Origin: Purpureocillium takamizusanense | Lineage: Eukaryota; Ascomycota; Sordariomycetes; Hypocreales; Ophiocordycipitaceae | DNA length: 64,000 nt | Direction of reading: 5' to 3' | NCBI RefSeq assembly: GCF_022605165.1 | Contig: NC_063075.1 | Location: forward strand, 2,294,001 to 2,358,000 | In this document: positions 9,884 through 21,627 of the stretch, piece by piece | Numbering within the stretch: position 1 is the stretch's first letter | Layout of the letters: every line of letters begins with the position of its first letter | The notes under the pieces: generated by a model | What the model saw: only the letters and a program-made list of their open reading frames with translations | What the model was told of the DNA's origin: nothing | Database searches by the model: none | Translations under genes and position numbers: made by a program

Positions 9884-11271
9884 GAAAGAAGGTGCCGTCG
9901 TGCGTTTCTGACCCCTTTAACCAGGGTTGCCTAGTCCGAGATTGCCTCGCGGCTTTCATATGTAGATATGAAAGCAGCTGTTCACTGTCGGCAGGCGCGG
10001 TGACTCCTCAGTTGGGCGCTTTCCCGATGCGACGGTCTCCATACCATTGCCGAGATACACGCTATAGAGCACTATAGACTGGGTCGGGGGTTGGTAGCCC
10101 CGTGAAGTCATCATGATTGCGCACGGGGGTGAGCACTAGCACAGTCAGGTATCCACGTCGACGAGCCGCACCTAGACGACTCACACCCGGCCAATGCCTC
10201 AAACAGTGAAGCTAAAGGAGTCATCCAAGTTGAAAGAGGCCCTGTGTAGGAACCCACAAGAAATTTGCTATTGTAAGCCCGTGGCTATCAAGTATGGAGC
10301 GTCGGCAAGGCCCATCGAGCGCAAGTTGTTTCGGCCCGGCAGTTAGCACACTATCTCAATGTGCCAACTGCGCCGCACACCGCTCGATATAGAGCCATCT
10401 ACTTGATCCGGAGTTCGGCACGGCCCACACGGAGACCGGTGGCGGTCGCAGCCGCAGCCCGGACATACATTGTACATAAGCCTCACGCCACGCTCCTGAC
10501 GTCCGCATAGGGTGCGTGCCGAGCGGCCGGGATATGCACCGCCATTTCGGACGGAGCCCGCACCTCAAGTCACGGATACACGTTGCAACGCAGCCGACGG
10601 GCAGTATGAGGCGCGTCACTGTCGTCGCGGATGCTCCGGCAACGCTCATCGCCTCTCGGCGTTCGACCCCGTGTAGGTGCCCATCATGAGACCACGGCCT
10701 CGCCCACGTTCCATGCAGGAAGCGCTGACATTTGGATGTAATGTCAAACAGGTATAGGCCGCGCCAGAGGCTCAGCCTCTTTCCGACCAGTGATGATGGG
10801 TCCGAGGACACATTATAGCAGCGAGGCTTCCCTCGCAGTTACCCCAAGCCTTATCTCCGACGTACAAAGACGCCTGGTATTGTCTTGTCACTAGCATATG
10901 AAAGAATCCGGCATCAACCGTGGCATGACGTTGGGGCTCGTCGCCGTCGGAGCTTGAGTGGATGCCGGCCTTCGAGAATGTCCGGCACCTCGCGTTTCGG
11001 CTGCTCCATCGCGCCGTTTCCAGATGCCGGTCGCTGCCTGCGTGGGTAGCGTGCGGGCTTAAGAGAGCTATCTAGGTCACCACCATTGTCTCTTGGCTCC
11101 GGACGGCGAGTGCCTCTTGCTGTTTAGTGCTGACCCTATGATGTCGTATAAGAGGTGATCGTCGCCTCCTTGATAGCATAGTCTTGACAGTCGCGCATCA
11201 CCAACATCGGGCTGTCAAACTCACTGCATCTTTTTACAACTCTCTTCGACCAACGCATTCACACTTGAACA
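9884..11271. other. Intergenic region upstream of the aldolase
   Basis: About 1.4 kb without a supported gene. A 151-residue minus-strand frame at 10356-10811 has no recognisable motif and is treated as chance. The right end is the promoter of the aldolase gene with a TATA-like site at 11147. Confidence 0.5.
11147..11154 (+). promoter_or_regulatory. TATA-like element of the HpcH/HpaI aldolase
   Basis: TATAAGAG lies about 120 bp upstream of the ATG at 11272. Function as a core promoter is inferred from position. Confidence 0.4.
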
Positions 11272-12418
11272 ATGGCCTTTACTGGTAGTCGCGAGGGCAT
11301 GGCCGCCTACGCCGGCCCGACGCTGTTCCAGCCTCACCGCGCGCGCGACGCCATCCGCGATGCTCACAAGAAGAAGATCGGCCCCATCATGTGTTACTAC
11401 GCCGGACTGAGCAGTGTCCCCATCACACGCTTCCTCGCGCCAATGAACTTTGACGCCGTGTGGATCGATTGGGAGCACTCTTCGTGCAATGTCGAGACGA
11501 TGACGACCATGGTGCACGAAGCCATCTTCATGAGCCAGGGGCGGACGATCCCTTGGGTGCGCGTGCCCGGACACGATCACGCAGCCATTGGCTACGCGCT
11601 GGACGCGGGCGCAAGCATCGTCGTCCCCCAGGTAAGGTGCCCTGCTCAGGATCATGGTTGTCGTGTTTGAGGGAAGAGATGACCAACGGGCAAACGCATG
11701 GTGTAGGTCGATACGGTGGAGCAGGCCAAGCACGTCGTGTCGGCGGCCAAGTTCGGCACCAAGCAAAACGGCACACGATCTGCACCGCCGTTCCGGCTGA
11801 TCCCGTACCTGACAGACATGGCGTACGACTCGCGCAACGACGTGCACAAGTGTCTCAACGACCAGGCGGCCATCATGATTCAGATTGAGTCGCTCGAAGG
11901 TGGGTTCTCTCTTCCGCGGTTGTGCTCTCCAGTGGAGTCAGGAGGATGACGCAGGAGTCAAGAGTCGATACTCTACTGACCATACATACACAGGCATCAA
12001 TAACCTCGACGCCATTCTGACCGAGGTGCCTGACATTGATATCGTGTGGCTGGGCAGCCTCGACGCGCGGGTGAGCATGAACTTCAAGGCGGCGTTTGGC
12101 GACCCGTGGGACGAGCCCGAGTGGGTGGCGGCGCGGGACACGTTCTTTGAGGTGATTGACAAGCACGACAAGCCGTACGGCGGCTTTGCCTTTGTGACGC
12201 CGCCGTGGGGCACGCCCGAGGCGTTTGCGAAGGCGTCGGAGCGCATGGCGTTTTGCGCCATGTCGGCGGACGTGATGCACCTGATGAACCTGTCCAACGA
12301 CCTGCAGGTGGCCAAGGAGGAGATAGCCAAGAGCCGCGGGGCGAATGGCGACGACAAGGACGTCGTCGTCGGCAAGGGCAAGGAGGAGGCGAACGGCTCG
12401 AGCAACGGCAGCGGCTAG
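11272..12418 (+). CDS. HpcH/HpaI-family aldolase (2-keto-3-deoxy acid aldolase type)
   Basis: Three exons, 11272..11631, 11707..11899, 11994..12418; introns of 75 nt (GTAAGG..GTGTAG) and 94 nt (GTGGGT..ACACAG); 325 residues. The family TIM barrel is recognisable: FDAVWIDWEHSS (catalytic His after the acidic strand), PWVRVPGHD (conserved Arg), ALDAGASIVVPQVDTVEQA, AIMIQIESLEG (metal-binding Glu) and IVWLGSLDARVSM (metal-binding Asp). In bacteria these divalent-metal enzymes reversibly cleave 2-keto-3-deoxy sugar acids or 4-hydroxy-2-oxo acids to pyruvate plus an aldehyde. The length is somewhat above the ~255-residue bacterial norm because of N- and C-terminal extensions; the last ~35 residues are Lys/Asp/Ser/Gly-rich and probably disordered. 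The start is the first ATG of the frame with a TATA-like site upstream. The exact substrate is unknown. Confidence 0.87.
11632..11706 (+). other. Intron 1 of the aldolase gene
   Basis: Phase-0 intron, donor GTAAGG after CCC CAG and acceptor GTGTAG before GTC GAT. Joining gives VVPQVDTVEQA, continuous with the family. Confidence 0.88.
11900..11993 (+). other. Intron 2 of the aldolase gene
   Basis: Phase-1 intron, donor GTGGGT after GAA G and acceptor ACACAG before GC ATC AAT. Joining gives IESLEGINNLD. Confidence 0.87.
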
Positions 12419-15385
12419 TCGGGAGCGCGAGAGTCCGAGGCCACGATTGGCATGATGGAGTAATGAATTGCATGGTCTAGCGAGGACAACCTGTTGCTAT
12501 ATCAAGGCTGATGTCAATGCGTGCGCGCGTGTGTGTGTGGAGAGTGAGTTTGGCACGTCGCGCGGCTCGAGTGCCTGCCTGATCGGCAGCTGACGGGGGA
12601 GAGGCGGGCGCGCACCGTGGTGGCGTTGAGGGGCAGAGTTGGCGGAGCTGGCGCGCCTAGCCTGCAGTGACGATAGGTAAATTAAGTGACGATGAGGGCG
12701 GTGCAGGTAGATAAGGTTGATGGATGCCTTGAGTTGTTACGAAGTGCGCAGGACCTTACGGAAGACCATCATACCTTAGTACCTACCTCTACTGCACAGT
12801 GGGTGTAGGAGGTGGGTAGTACCTGCCTTATACTCGGCCTCGTGGCAGACGCAAGAGCAAATGAATAGAGAGAGTCACACACTGCAAAGATGGCAAGTTC
12901 CAATGCATCTCGACGCTGGTGGTGGGAACACAGAGCAAGGTCTTAACTTTCAATTGATTTCTCGGCTTGAATGTTTCATTCGCTTGACCAGGAATCGGTC
13001 GAGGGCAGCGTATCAGCACATGGCCCCTACTGATCTCAGGGCACGACCGGACGCAGTACGCACGCTGGCGTCGCGCCGAGTGGTCCATTTATCAATTGTG
13101 TATAAACCTTAGTAGGTTGGTTGCACGGCACAGGGCTCCAGCTCCAGCTGGCCAAACTCCACCGACCTGGGGGAACACAGCAGGGGCACTGCAGTTCGAG
13201 TCTAAGGTGGTGGGACCCGAGGGGCCTTGGGACGGTAATCCTCCACGCGATTGCGCCTCTTCAGCGGGACCCCAGGCGCTGCTGGTCTGGGCTGGGCTGG
13301 GCCGGGTGGTCCATGGTCGCTCCGTCGGCCGGCCGTCCGGGGCGGTGGGGGGAGGGAGAGGGGTTTGATGGGCTGGATGCAACCCCATTGACTTCAATGA
13401 TTTGGGGGAGGCTCCAGCAGCGCCTGCCTCCACCCGCGCCGCCACCATTACCATCCATCCCAAACCCCTCGACTGGGTTGACAGCCGGCCAAGCAAGTCG
13501 TCCCCTTCCCTCCTCCGCCTTTCAACCGTCAACCCGAACTGTGGCGTCGTCGACGGTGGACCAGGCACCCCGCGGTGTCGCCGGTGATTGGAGAGACGGC
13601 TTGGTGAGCAGGCGGCTCTCCTGCACAGAAAGCAAGAAACGCCCACGCAGCGCGGCATCGGCGACGGGGTCTAGATGCACCCCAGAACGAAATGACAAGC
13701 CATCAGTCGGAGAGGCGGGATACGCGCGCTCCCACTGTTGGCAGAGACGAGGAGGGCCTTGTTGCTCTTTGGCCCTGTCTGGTGTCTGCATGGCTGGCCC
13801 GGGGGGGGGGGGGCGGGGGCCAAGGGGACGTGCATCTGAAGATGGGATGGGATTTGCTACTTGGTTGGGATGCCTGCACAAACGCGGGACCGCCAGCCGC
13901 GCGAGGAGTGAGCACGCAGGCAGGCTGGCAGCGAACTGAGTCCCTATGATGGTCATGTTCAGCTTCTGACGACGGACGACACGGCCCGCATTCCCCTATC
14001 TAAGGCTTAAGAAAGCAAGATAAGGTGATATTCAGTTGGTGTACCGTATAATACTGTACGAGGACTGTAATACTCTCGTCAAAGAGGCTCGATCCGGCCA
14101 GAGCGTCCCCGACTCCAGCTCCGCACGCGGGCCGTTGCCCATCCACTCTCTCCATGCTCTGCCCTCCCCCTCCTGCTCCAACCCGTCCTCCAACCCCCTC
14201 CCCCAGCAGCAGTCACAAAACGACAAAATGACCCCTACCGACGCTCCCGCTGGATCGTCGTCAGAGGCTGTTGGCTAGAGCGCGGTCCGCACGCAGCCAT
14301 CCCATCCCATCCCATCCCTCCCCCGAACCATCAGCCAATCTCCATCGCTGCCGCCCACCGCGCGATCCCGTTGACATCTCCCAAGGGACCCCCCAAGCCA
14401 AGGCGGAGGGGGGGATGGGGTCCCGTTCCTGGTCTGGGGGAGGAGCAGGGCTAATGAGCAACGCTATCGCTACTATCTTTCCGCCGCACTCTTCGCGTGT
14501 GCCAACAATGGGGGCAATCAATCAACGGGCGTTAGCCCTTCGTATGGAGACCCCCAAAACGGCGCAGCTCCGGCCAGACGGCCGCGAACGAACGAACGAG
14601 GGAATGAGGAGAGGCCCACCGCACGTGAGTCAAGGCACGCGAGCAGCACAAGGTGGCTTCCCCCCCCCCCCCCCCCCCCACCCATGCCCATGTACATAGG
14701 TACAAAGTAACTAGCCATGCCATGAAGGTAGTTAGGTAGACACAGGGCAGGGCTCCATGGCAGGAGTCGCGAGGAGCAACCGCAGGCAAGCAGGGTCCGC
14801 GATTACGATACGAGCCACGGGTGTGGAGGAAGAAGAAGACGAGGAGGGCAGTAAGCTTAGCGCGCCTTGCCGCCCAGGCACCCGACACAGACGGATGATG
14901 GATGGGATGGGCGGGAACCGATTATGCTTTAAGACGGTGCTGGGTCCCGACTCCCGACCCCGGAGTCACATCGTCGGGGTCCTTGTCGCTTGGCGGTTTT
15001 TTCCCTTTCCTCACATCTCCCTGTCCTGTCCATGGCCGTTGGACGTGTCTCCTGTCGTGCTTGACAACCGAAACTGCCATTGTGCGCGCGAGGGTTTGCC
15101 AACCTCAAGCGAATAATTGTGCACACACGTTCCTCGCGCGTATTTCACGCCCGCCGCGCGGCGCAACTCCTTGCGCCTTCCGGATCGTCGGGTCGCTCGA
15201 TAGCTCCTGCCTCCTGCCTCCTGCGCGATCCTTCCTCCTGGGTTCCCGCCCACTACGACAGCCGTCGCGAAAAAAAAAAAACCTCCAAGAATAAAGAGGA
15301 CCTCATCGACTTCTTTTCTCCTCCTCTCTTCACCTCCAACCACACCACTGCCAGCCAGCAGCATTCCTGCGCCCGCCCGCCCGCC
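12419..15385. other. Gene-poor intergenic region
   Basis: Almost 3 kb without a supported gene. It holds a G run (13801-13813), a CCCAT pentamer run (about 14297-14318), a 20-base C run (14660-14679), and AG/GA-rich stretches. Long open frames such as 13121-13939 (+) have no recognisable domain and overlap equal-length frames on the other strand. The last few hundred bases are the likely promoter and 5' UTR of the permease at 15386. Confidence 0.5.
14660..14679. repeat. Poly-C run
   Basis: Twenty consecutive cytosines, about 700 bp upstream of the APC permease. Such runs are prone to length error in assembly. Confidence 0.95.
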
Positions 15386-17065
15386 ATGGACAGCGAACGC
15401 CGCGCCTCCGCCAGCGCGGCCGCCGACCAGGCCCTCGCCTCACTCGGCTACAAGGCCGAGCTGCCGCGCAACCTCAGCATGCTGAGTATCCTCGGCCTCT
15501 CCTTCGCCATCATGGCGGTGCCCTACGGTCTCTCGACCACCATGTACATTACCCTCACCGATGGCCAGGCCGTCTCCGTCATCTGGGGTTGGGTCCTCGT
15601 CTCCCTCATCTCCATCTGCATCGCCGCCTCGCTCGCTGAGATCTGCGCCGTCTTCCCCACAGCCGGCGGCGTCTACTACTGGAGCGCCATGCTCTCGTCG
15701 CGCCGCTGGGCACCCCTCGTCAGCTTCGTCGACGGCTGGCTTACCCTCGTCGGCAACTGGACCGTCACCCTGTCCATCAACTTTGGCGGCGCCCAGCTCA
15801 TCCTGAGCGCCATCTCCATCTTTAACGAGGACTACGTCGCAAACGCCTGGCAGACGGTCCTGTGCTTCTGGGCCGTCATGCTCGTCTGCGCCCTCGTCAA
15901 CGCCTTTGGCTCCCGCTACCTCGACCTCATCAACAAGATTTGCATCTACTGGACCGCCGCCTCCGTCCTCGTCATCCTCGTCGTCCTGCTCGCCATGTGC
16001 AAGGACCGCCGCGACGCCGGCTTCGTCTTTGGCCACTACGACGCCTCGGCCAGCGGCTGGCCCACCGGCTGGTCCTTTTTCGTCGGCCTCTTGCAGCGTG
16101 AGTACCCTGTGCCTTGCCGGATAGCAAATGACTCTGTGTGTGGGTTGGCACACTCGCTGACATGAGACGCAGCCGCCTACGTCCTCACTGGCTACGGCAT
16201 GGTCGCCGCCATGTGCGAAGAGGTCCAGAACCCCGAGCGCGAGGTCCCCAAGGCCATCGTCCTCTCTGTCGTCGCCGCCGGCATCACGGGTATCCTTTAC
16301 CTCGTGCCCCTGCTTTTCGTCCTCCCCGACATCCAGATGCTCCTATCCGTCGCAAACTCCCAGCCCATCGGCCTGCTCTTCAAGACCGTCACCGGCTCCG
16401 CTGCCGGCGGCTTTGGCCTCCTCTTCCTCATTCTCGGCATCCTCATGTTTGCCGGCATCGGCGCCCTGACCGCCGCCTCGCGTTGCACCTACGCTTTCGC
16501 CCGCGACGGCGCCATCCCCGGCTACAAACTCTGGAGCCGTGTCAACAAGTCCCTTGACATGCCCCTCTGGGCACTCACCCTCTCCACAGTCGTCGACTGC
16601 GTCCTCGGCTGCATCTACTTTGGCTCCCCGGCCGCCTTCAACTCCTTCACCGGCGTCGCCACCATCTGCCTCTCCGCGTCCTACGGTGTCCCGGTTCTCG
16701 TCAACCTCGTCCGCCACCGCGAGCCCGTCCGCAACTCGCCTTACCCACTCGGTCGGTTCGGCACCTTCATCAACATCACCTGCGTCGTCTGGATTATCTT
16801 CTCCGTCGTCATCTTCTGCATGCCCGTCTCCATCCCCGTCGACGCCGGCACTATGAACTACGCCTCGGTCGTCTTCGCCGGCTTTGCCGCCATCGCCTTC
16901 GTCTGGTACTTTGCCTACGCCCGGAAGAACTTTACAGGCCCGCCCATCCTTCGCGGCGACGCCAGCGATCCGGGCGTCATGGTCGGCCAGAAGCTCGGCG
17001 GCATCGCCAGCAATGGCCTCACTGACTCAGAGCAGGGCGTGACGGTTGAGAAGCTGGCCAACTGA
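15386..17065 (+). CDS. APC-family amino-acid/choline/GABA permease
   Basis: Two exons, 15386..16097 and 16173..17065, with a 75-nt intron (GTGAGT..GACGCAG); 534 residues. The protein is a chain of about twelve hydrophobic segments. Characteristic pieces are LSMLSILGLSFAIMAVPYGLS near the first helix, SLAEICAVFPTAGGVYYWSA, GYGMVAAMCEEVQNPEREVP with the helix 6-7 glutamate loop, and AASRCTYAFARDGAIPG. These fit the fungal Hnm1/Uga4-like branch of the amino acid-polyamine-choline superfamily, which imports choline, GABA or amino acids. The start is set by a short soluble N-terminus (MDSERRASASAAADQALASL) with CGCC before the ATG; in-frame sequence further upstream has no domain content. The C-terminal tail is short and soluble. 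Substrate cannot be told from the sequence alone. Confidence 0.9.
16098..16172 (+). other. Intron of the APC permease gene
   Basis: Phase-1 intron, donor GTGAGT after TTG CAG C, acceptor ACGCAG before CC GCC TAC. Joining gives GLLQPAYVLTGYGM, the conserved helix 6 start. Confidence 0.88.
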
Positions 17066-17568
17066 CGTCGTGGTCGGCCGCACAAGGTACATAGGACCGT
17101 ATAATGTTGGATTTATAGCGCTCTTGAATATAGCGTTGGCTTGATCGTACGAGACTAAGATCCGTTGCTTGTGTTTTGTCTTGTTATCTCGTCTTTTTCG
17201 TCTGACAGGCCCTCGTGACTCCCGCTCATCGAAGTCGACAGTCCATGACTAATCTTCCTCTATTTGCCACCAGCCGCACACCATAGCACACGGCACACCT
17301 GCTGCGGATTTCAAACGGAAAGACTTCAGTTAGACCCTAATCCTAACCGTGGCCATTTGACGCCGGGTTACATACTGGCTACCTTCATCTTCATTTCGCA
17401 AGCATAGGCGGGCACATGGCCGCAAGTAAGATGGCCAGTTGGATTCCCCTGTCTTCCGCTCGTGAGGGGTATATATATGCATTCCATCAGCATCGCCGTA
17501 TATACAAGAAAAAAATGAGGATTTTTAACGCCCGGCCCTTGTTCTACTATTCGCCCTCCAAGCCTGCT
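17066..17568. other. Intergenic region between converging genes
   Basis: Presumed 3' UTRs of the permease (plus) and of the Rrb1-like gene (minus). Nothing else is seen. Confidence 0.5.
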
Positions 17569-19133
17569 TTAAACGCTGATGGTGCGGAAGACGCTAAACT
17601 CCTCACCCGTGGCCACCAGGCTGCCCGTGATCTGGGGGTGCCAGTGCACCTCCTTGACGCCCTTGAGGTAGTGCACGAAGAGCAGCTGGGGGGGCACGTC
17701 CTTGACGCCGGCCGTGTCCTTGCTCTCCTCGTCGTCGAGCTCGACGGCCAGGTCCCACAGCGTGACGGTGTTGTCGCCGGCGGCGACGGCCATGATGGAG
17801 TCGTCGGTGGGGTGCCACTCGACGCTCGTGATCTGCTCCTTGTGGAAGGAGAAGCTCGCCAGCGCCTGGGGCTTGTCCTGGCTCGACTTCCACTGGCGCA
17901 GGTCCCAGACGGCCCAGGTGCCGTCGTCAGCGCCCGAGGCGAGCAGGTGCGTCGTCTGCCGCGACCACGACATGACGTTGACGTCGTGGTCGGAGACGTG
18001 CATCGTGATGGCCGGCTTGCGCGACTTGGAGCGCACGTCCCAGATGCGGACGGAGCCGTCGCTCGAGGCCGACGCGAACACCGACTGCTCCGACGGCGAC
18101 CACTGTATCTCCTCGACGCTGCTGGTGTGGCCCTGGAACGGTCGGTTGTCCGTCACCCAGCCGCCGCCGTCGGTGCGCGTCGTCACGTAGATGAGGCCGT
18201 CGTTGTCGCCCGTGAGCAGCTTGCCGCCGGGCACGGTCGGGGACCAGTCGACCGCGTAGCCTTCCGCCTTGTGCGCCCGGATGGTCGAGATGGGCTTGTT
18301 CTGCTGCGCCGAGATGGTCGTCCCCGGCGTGTCAAACGACGCCAGGTGAGGCGTGACGTCGTGGATGAAGACGTTTGACGACTCGGTCATGGTGGCCGTC
18401 AGGGTCGTGGGCGGTCTCCCCAGCTCACTGCTGGGGATCTGGTGCGCTCGGATGCGGTTCGTCGTCGAGCTGAGGGGGATCGACCGGCTCTCCAAGATCG
18501 GGTCGGCGTCCTCGTCGTCATCGTCCTCGTCGTCTGAGTCTTCCTCCACCTTCTCCATGCGGCTCAGGCCGCTGAACTTGTTGACCATGAGCTGGTTGTC
18601 CGACGCCTTGGCGTAGTCGGCCTGGGTGCCCGCAACCGTGTACATGGTCGCCGGGTACGCCTTGCGGTTGTCGCCGAGGGAGTCGCGGACGATGTCGAAG
18701 GAGAGGCACGGCCAGGGCGTGCTGAGGTTGTGAAGCATCTCGTAGGTAGTCAGGTCAGGCGCCAGGGTCTGGCCTGGCTCGAGCTTGCTGCGGCCGACGA
18801 TGAATGTGCCTTGGTCCACGTCCATTGCTGCTGCGAAAAGTCGTCAGTCGCCGTCCTTGTCCAATCGCGACCCAATGGCGCCGCAAGTCGTCCCCCAATC
18901 GAGCGACACGGGCCTCGGAACAAGAGCGCCTTACCTGCTTTCTCGTCGGCTTCTCTCTCAGCGTCCGGCCTGCCATCGACACCCGCCTCGAAGATTTCAT
19001 CCTCGCTCTCGAACTCGTCCTCGAACTCGTCCTCAAACTCGCCCATCTCCTTGTCATCAATGTCCATCTGCTCGGGCCGGTCGCCGCCCTTGAGGGGGGC
19101 ATCGCCCTCGGTGTCGGCGGTGCGCTTCGACAT
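17569..19133 (-). CDS. RRB1: Ribosome-assembly WD40 chaperone, Rrb1/GRWD1-like
   Basis: Two exons, complement(17569..18830, 18935..19133), 104-nt intron; 486 residues, near the yeast Rrb1 length of about 511. The N-terminus (about 1-66) is very acidic with a Met-Asp-Ile-Asp-Asp and repeated FEDEFE segments. Residues about 68-115 carry the histone-binding-like N-terminal helix found in Rrb1, Msi1 and Asf-type WD proteins (LAPDLTTYEMLHNLSTPWPC), followed by SFDIVRD, an acidic loop, and WD40 repeats from about residue 190 to the end (FQGHTSSVEEIQWSP.., ASASSDGSVRIWDVRS, LASGADDGTWAVWDLRQ, AVAAGDNTVTLWDLAVE). In yeast Rrb1 chaperones ribosomal protein uL3 for 60S assembly in the nucleus. The intron acceptor is a tandem CAGCAG, so two in-frame proteins differing by one Ala are possible. 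Confidence 0.92.
18831..18934 (-). other. Intron of the Rrb1-like gene with tandem NAGNAG acceptor
   Basis: Donor GTAAGG after AAA GCA G. The 3' end reads TTCGCAGCAG followed by CAATGG: use of the first AG gives exon 2 from 18830, use of the second gives 18827; both keep the frame. Confidence 0.85.
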
Positions 19134-21627
19134 GGCAGACTCGTGTCTCTGGCGGTTCACTTGCCGTTGTAGAGGAGGATTTGTCGTCTGCACGTGCCGC
19201 GCCAGCAAGCTGTAGGGTGAGAGTGTCGAGCAGCAGATAGAGAGTGTCGTAGCGCAACAAGGCCGAACAATTTTTTGGCGGCCCCTCCATCAAAAAATTC
19301 CAGGGCCGGCCAGGGACCAGGCGAGCCACCAACCCCGCCAAAGCAGCGGACGCTGCGTGGCTTGCGATGTAGTTTCTGTGGCTGGAATGTGGCGGTGCAC
19401 CTTGCGCTTGTAACACCACCGACGACGTGGAGGAGCCTCCGTCTCGGTCTTGTTATGTTCTTGGATCTTGCGATACGTGTGGTGCATGATGCTCGATTTT
19501 CTTTTTCAAGGGTCTTCTTGATTGACCTTTCTGGATTTACCATTATTGTCGAGCATGCTCGGCCGCTTTCCAGCGTGACCGTCACCACTTATAGCCAAGC
19601 AAGGCCCCCACACCACACAGTATTCCGAGCTTGAGCTCGGAAATCATGTTTGATGCCTGCATAAACCACAGGATATTCGGCAGTCGGCATGGCAATGCAC
19701 TGAAAGCTCCCAGGGTATCAATTCCCCACGACCACAATGACGTCGAGCCCTCCTCCCTCTGATTGTATCATGCCCAATCACCTGACATGTTCTTTCCTGC
19801 CCAGGGGCGTGGTTGGGAGGCCGGCACCACTCGGCTTCAGCACACTATTTTTGCCCGATTTATTCATGCCGAAGCGCCGTCGCTCTAAGCGTTGCTCGCA
19901 GTTGTCGTCGAAAAGCCAGCGGCAGTCCGTATGACGTAACCTCCGAAAACGATGTATAAATGATTCAATCTGCCCTGGGTCGTCCTTAGCGCTTACAACC
20001 TACCGCGGGTGATGTCGCTCACGACTCTCCCCAGATGTGCAACTGGAATCATGAAGGCCGGCAGTCTTGAGCCGAAGCACAGTATACGCAGCAAGCAATG
20101 CCATATATGGTACCGGTCGAAGCCCAGTGTGATGAGCCGCTCTGGCCGAATCTTCAACATCCCTCGCGGAGGTTTACGACGTCATTCGTGCCGCCCGTGC
20201 CGGATCATCACATCACATCCTCACGAACAAGGCTCGTAGCTACCGTCCCAAGGACTAAATTTGACTGAGCATCTCGTCGCGAACCTGCCAAATATTACAC
20301 AGTTCAAGACGACGCCCCTAAGGTTGCTCCCGAGATGACTACCAAGAAGGCGACCCCCGAGGCTACCGATAATCCAACGCCGCCGCCTTCGGCATCCGAG
20401 AAGACGCCCCGCGCCGACAGTGGGCGGGAGCGGTGCTCCGCCGTCGTAGGTGGCATCACAGCGTCATGTAAACGACATCGATGCATGTGTGGCGGGACCA
20501 GGGCAGGAGCCGAGAGTCTGTGTCTTGTAGACGGCAAGACTCGACGAGGTCGTTGGCGGCCCATGCAATCTTTGCCCCGTCTTCTTGAGCCTGTGGTTTC
20601 CAGCCGCTCTTCGCTCTACAGGCTATACAGCGTTAGAGGACGTGGCCTGACATACTGAACGGTAGTCGTTGTAGCAAAAAGCGGAACTGCGAGCCCCAAG
20701 GCTCGTCATGTCTCTATAAGAGCACCGTCTCCCGACCCTTTGGTAGCCTCATCCTGTCTTAGGTAACGTGGAAGGTTAGTAGTTGCTGTAGCAGTGGCGC
20801 TGGTCCTCGTTGGTCGACACCACTGAAGACCATGTGCGCCCAGCTGGTGGCTGCAGCTAATAATAATCCCAGACAGTCACCTAAGCATTGAAATGCTCGC
20901 TACCTCTCTCACTGATGGATGACTGCCCAAAAAAATCACGTCACCGCAGCCCGCGACAAACACGCCGCCACCGCCGCCGCCCCGCCCCCTTCCTCAACTC
21001 GGCAACTACAGGCTCTCGGCGCCGGTTTGTCAGCGGTAGGTATGGCATCACCGCCGCCCGGAAACGGGTCTCGGCCGTCCGCCTCGGCACAGCGGGCCAA
21101 TTTGTCAGTCGCCATGTCATTCCAGATTGAGGTATGGCTTTACTGCGCAGGTACTGAAGCAGAGTAAACCATATAAATGTGAGCCCGCCTGCCTGTGTCG
21201 CGACCGATCGCTGCGTCAACTCCGCATATATCTTGTCCCTAGACAGCATCGCACAGCGAGCCCCGCGATTGAGAACGCCCCCCATCTGCTATTTTACTCC
21301 CGCCAGGTCCGCGATCGGCCAAAAACAGCGCAGCACTTAACTATTTCACTGCTATATACGACCTACCTGTATCTAGCACCTACAGCTCTCCGCGCCACCG
21401 TCAAATCCGCTGGCCCACAGCTCTTAATTTGGCCCAGGCGTCGCATTCTTCACAACCTCAGCCCCTCCACATCAACCAAAAAAATATCCACGACCTCCCC
21501 TTCTGCCCCGCGCCGTCTGCTCGTCCGTCGAACACACACACACACACCACCACCACCACCACCACCACCACCACACGCACCGAAGCAGACAAAAAGGCAT
21601 CGCCAACCACCGCCCACCGCCCTCACC
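19134..21627. other. Divergent intergenic region between the Rrb1-like and thioredoxin genes
   Basis: About 2.5 kb. Two neighbouring open segments without a good start (about 20118-20249 and 20272-20658, plus strand) have protein-like composition but are separated by stops; they are discussed as a possible relic. From 21533 to 21574 a CA run passes into a CCA run just before the thioredoxin ATG. No intact gene is supported. Confidence 0.45.
21533..21574. repeat. (CA)n-(CCA)n compound microsatellite
   Basis: A CA run followed directly by CCA trinucleotides, ending about 54 bp before the thioredoxin start codon, so most likely in its 5' UTR. Confidence 0.9.

Noticed and set aside
10356..10811. 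151-codon minus-strand frame upstream of the aldolase
   Set aside because: No recognisable domain and no start context; composition is like surrounding intergenic DNA.
13190..13202. GTTCGAGTC, a match to a tRNA B-box
   Set aside because: The flanking bases do not form a T-stem, and no A-box or cloverleaf could be drawn nearby.
15440..16153. Minus-strand frame opposite the APC permease
   Set aside because: Shadow of the permease codons with no supporting motif.
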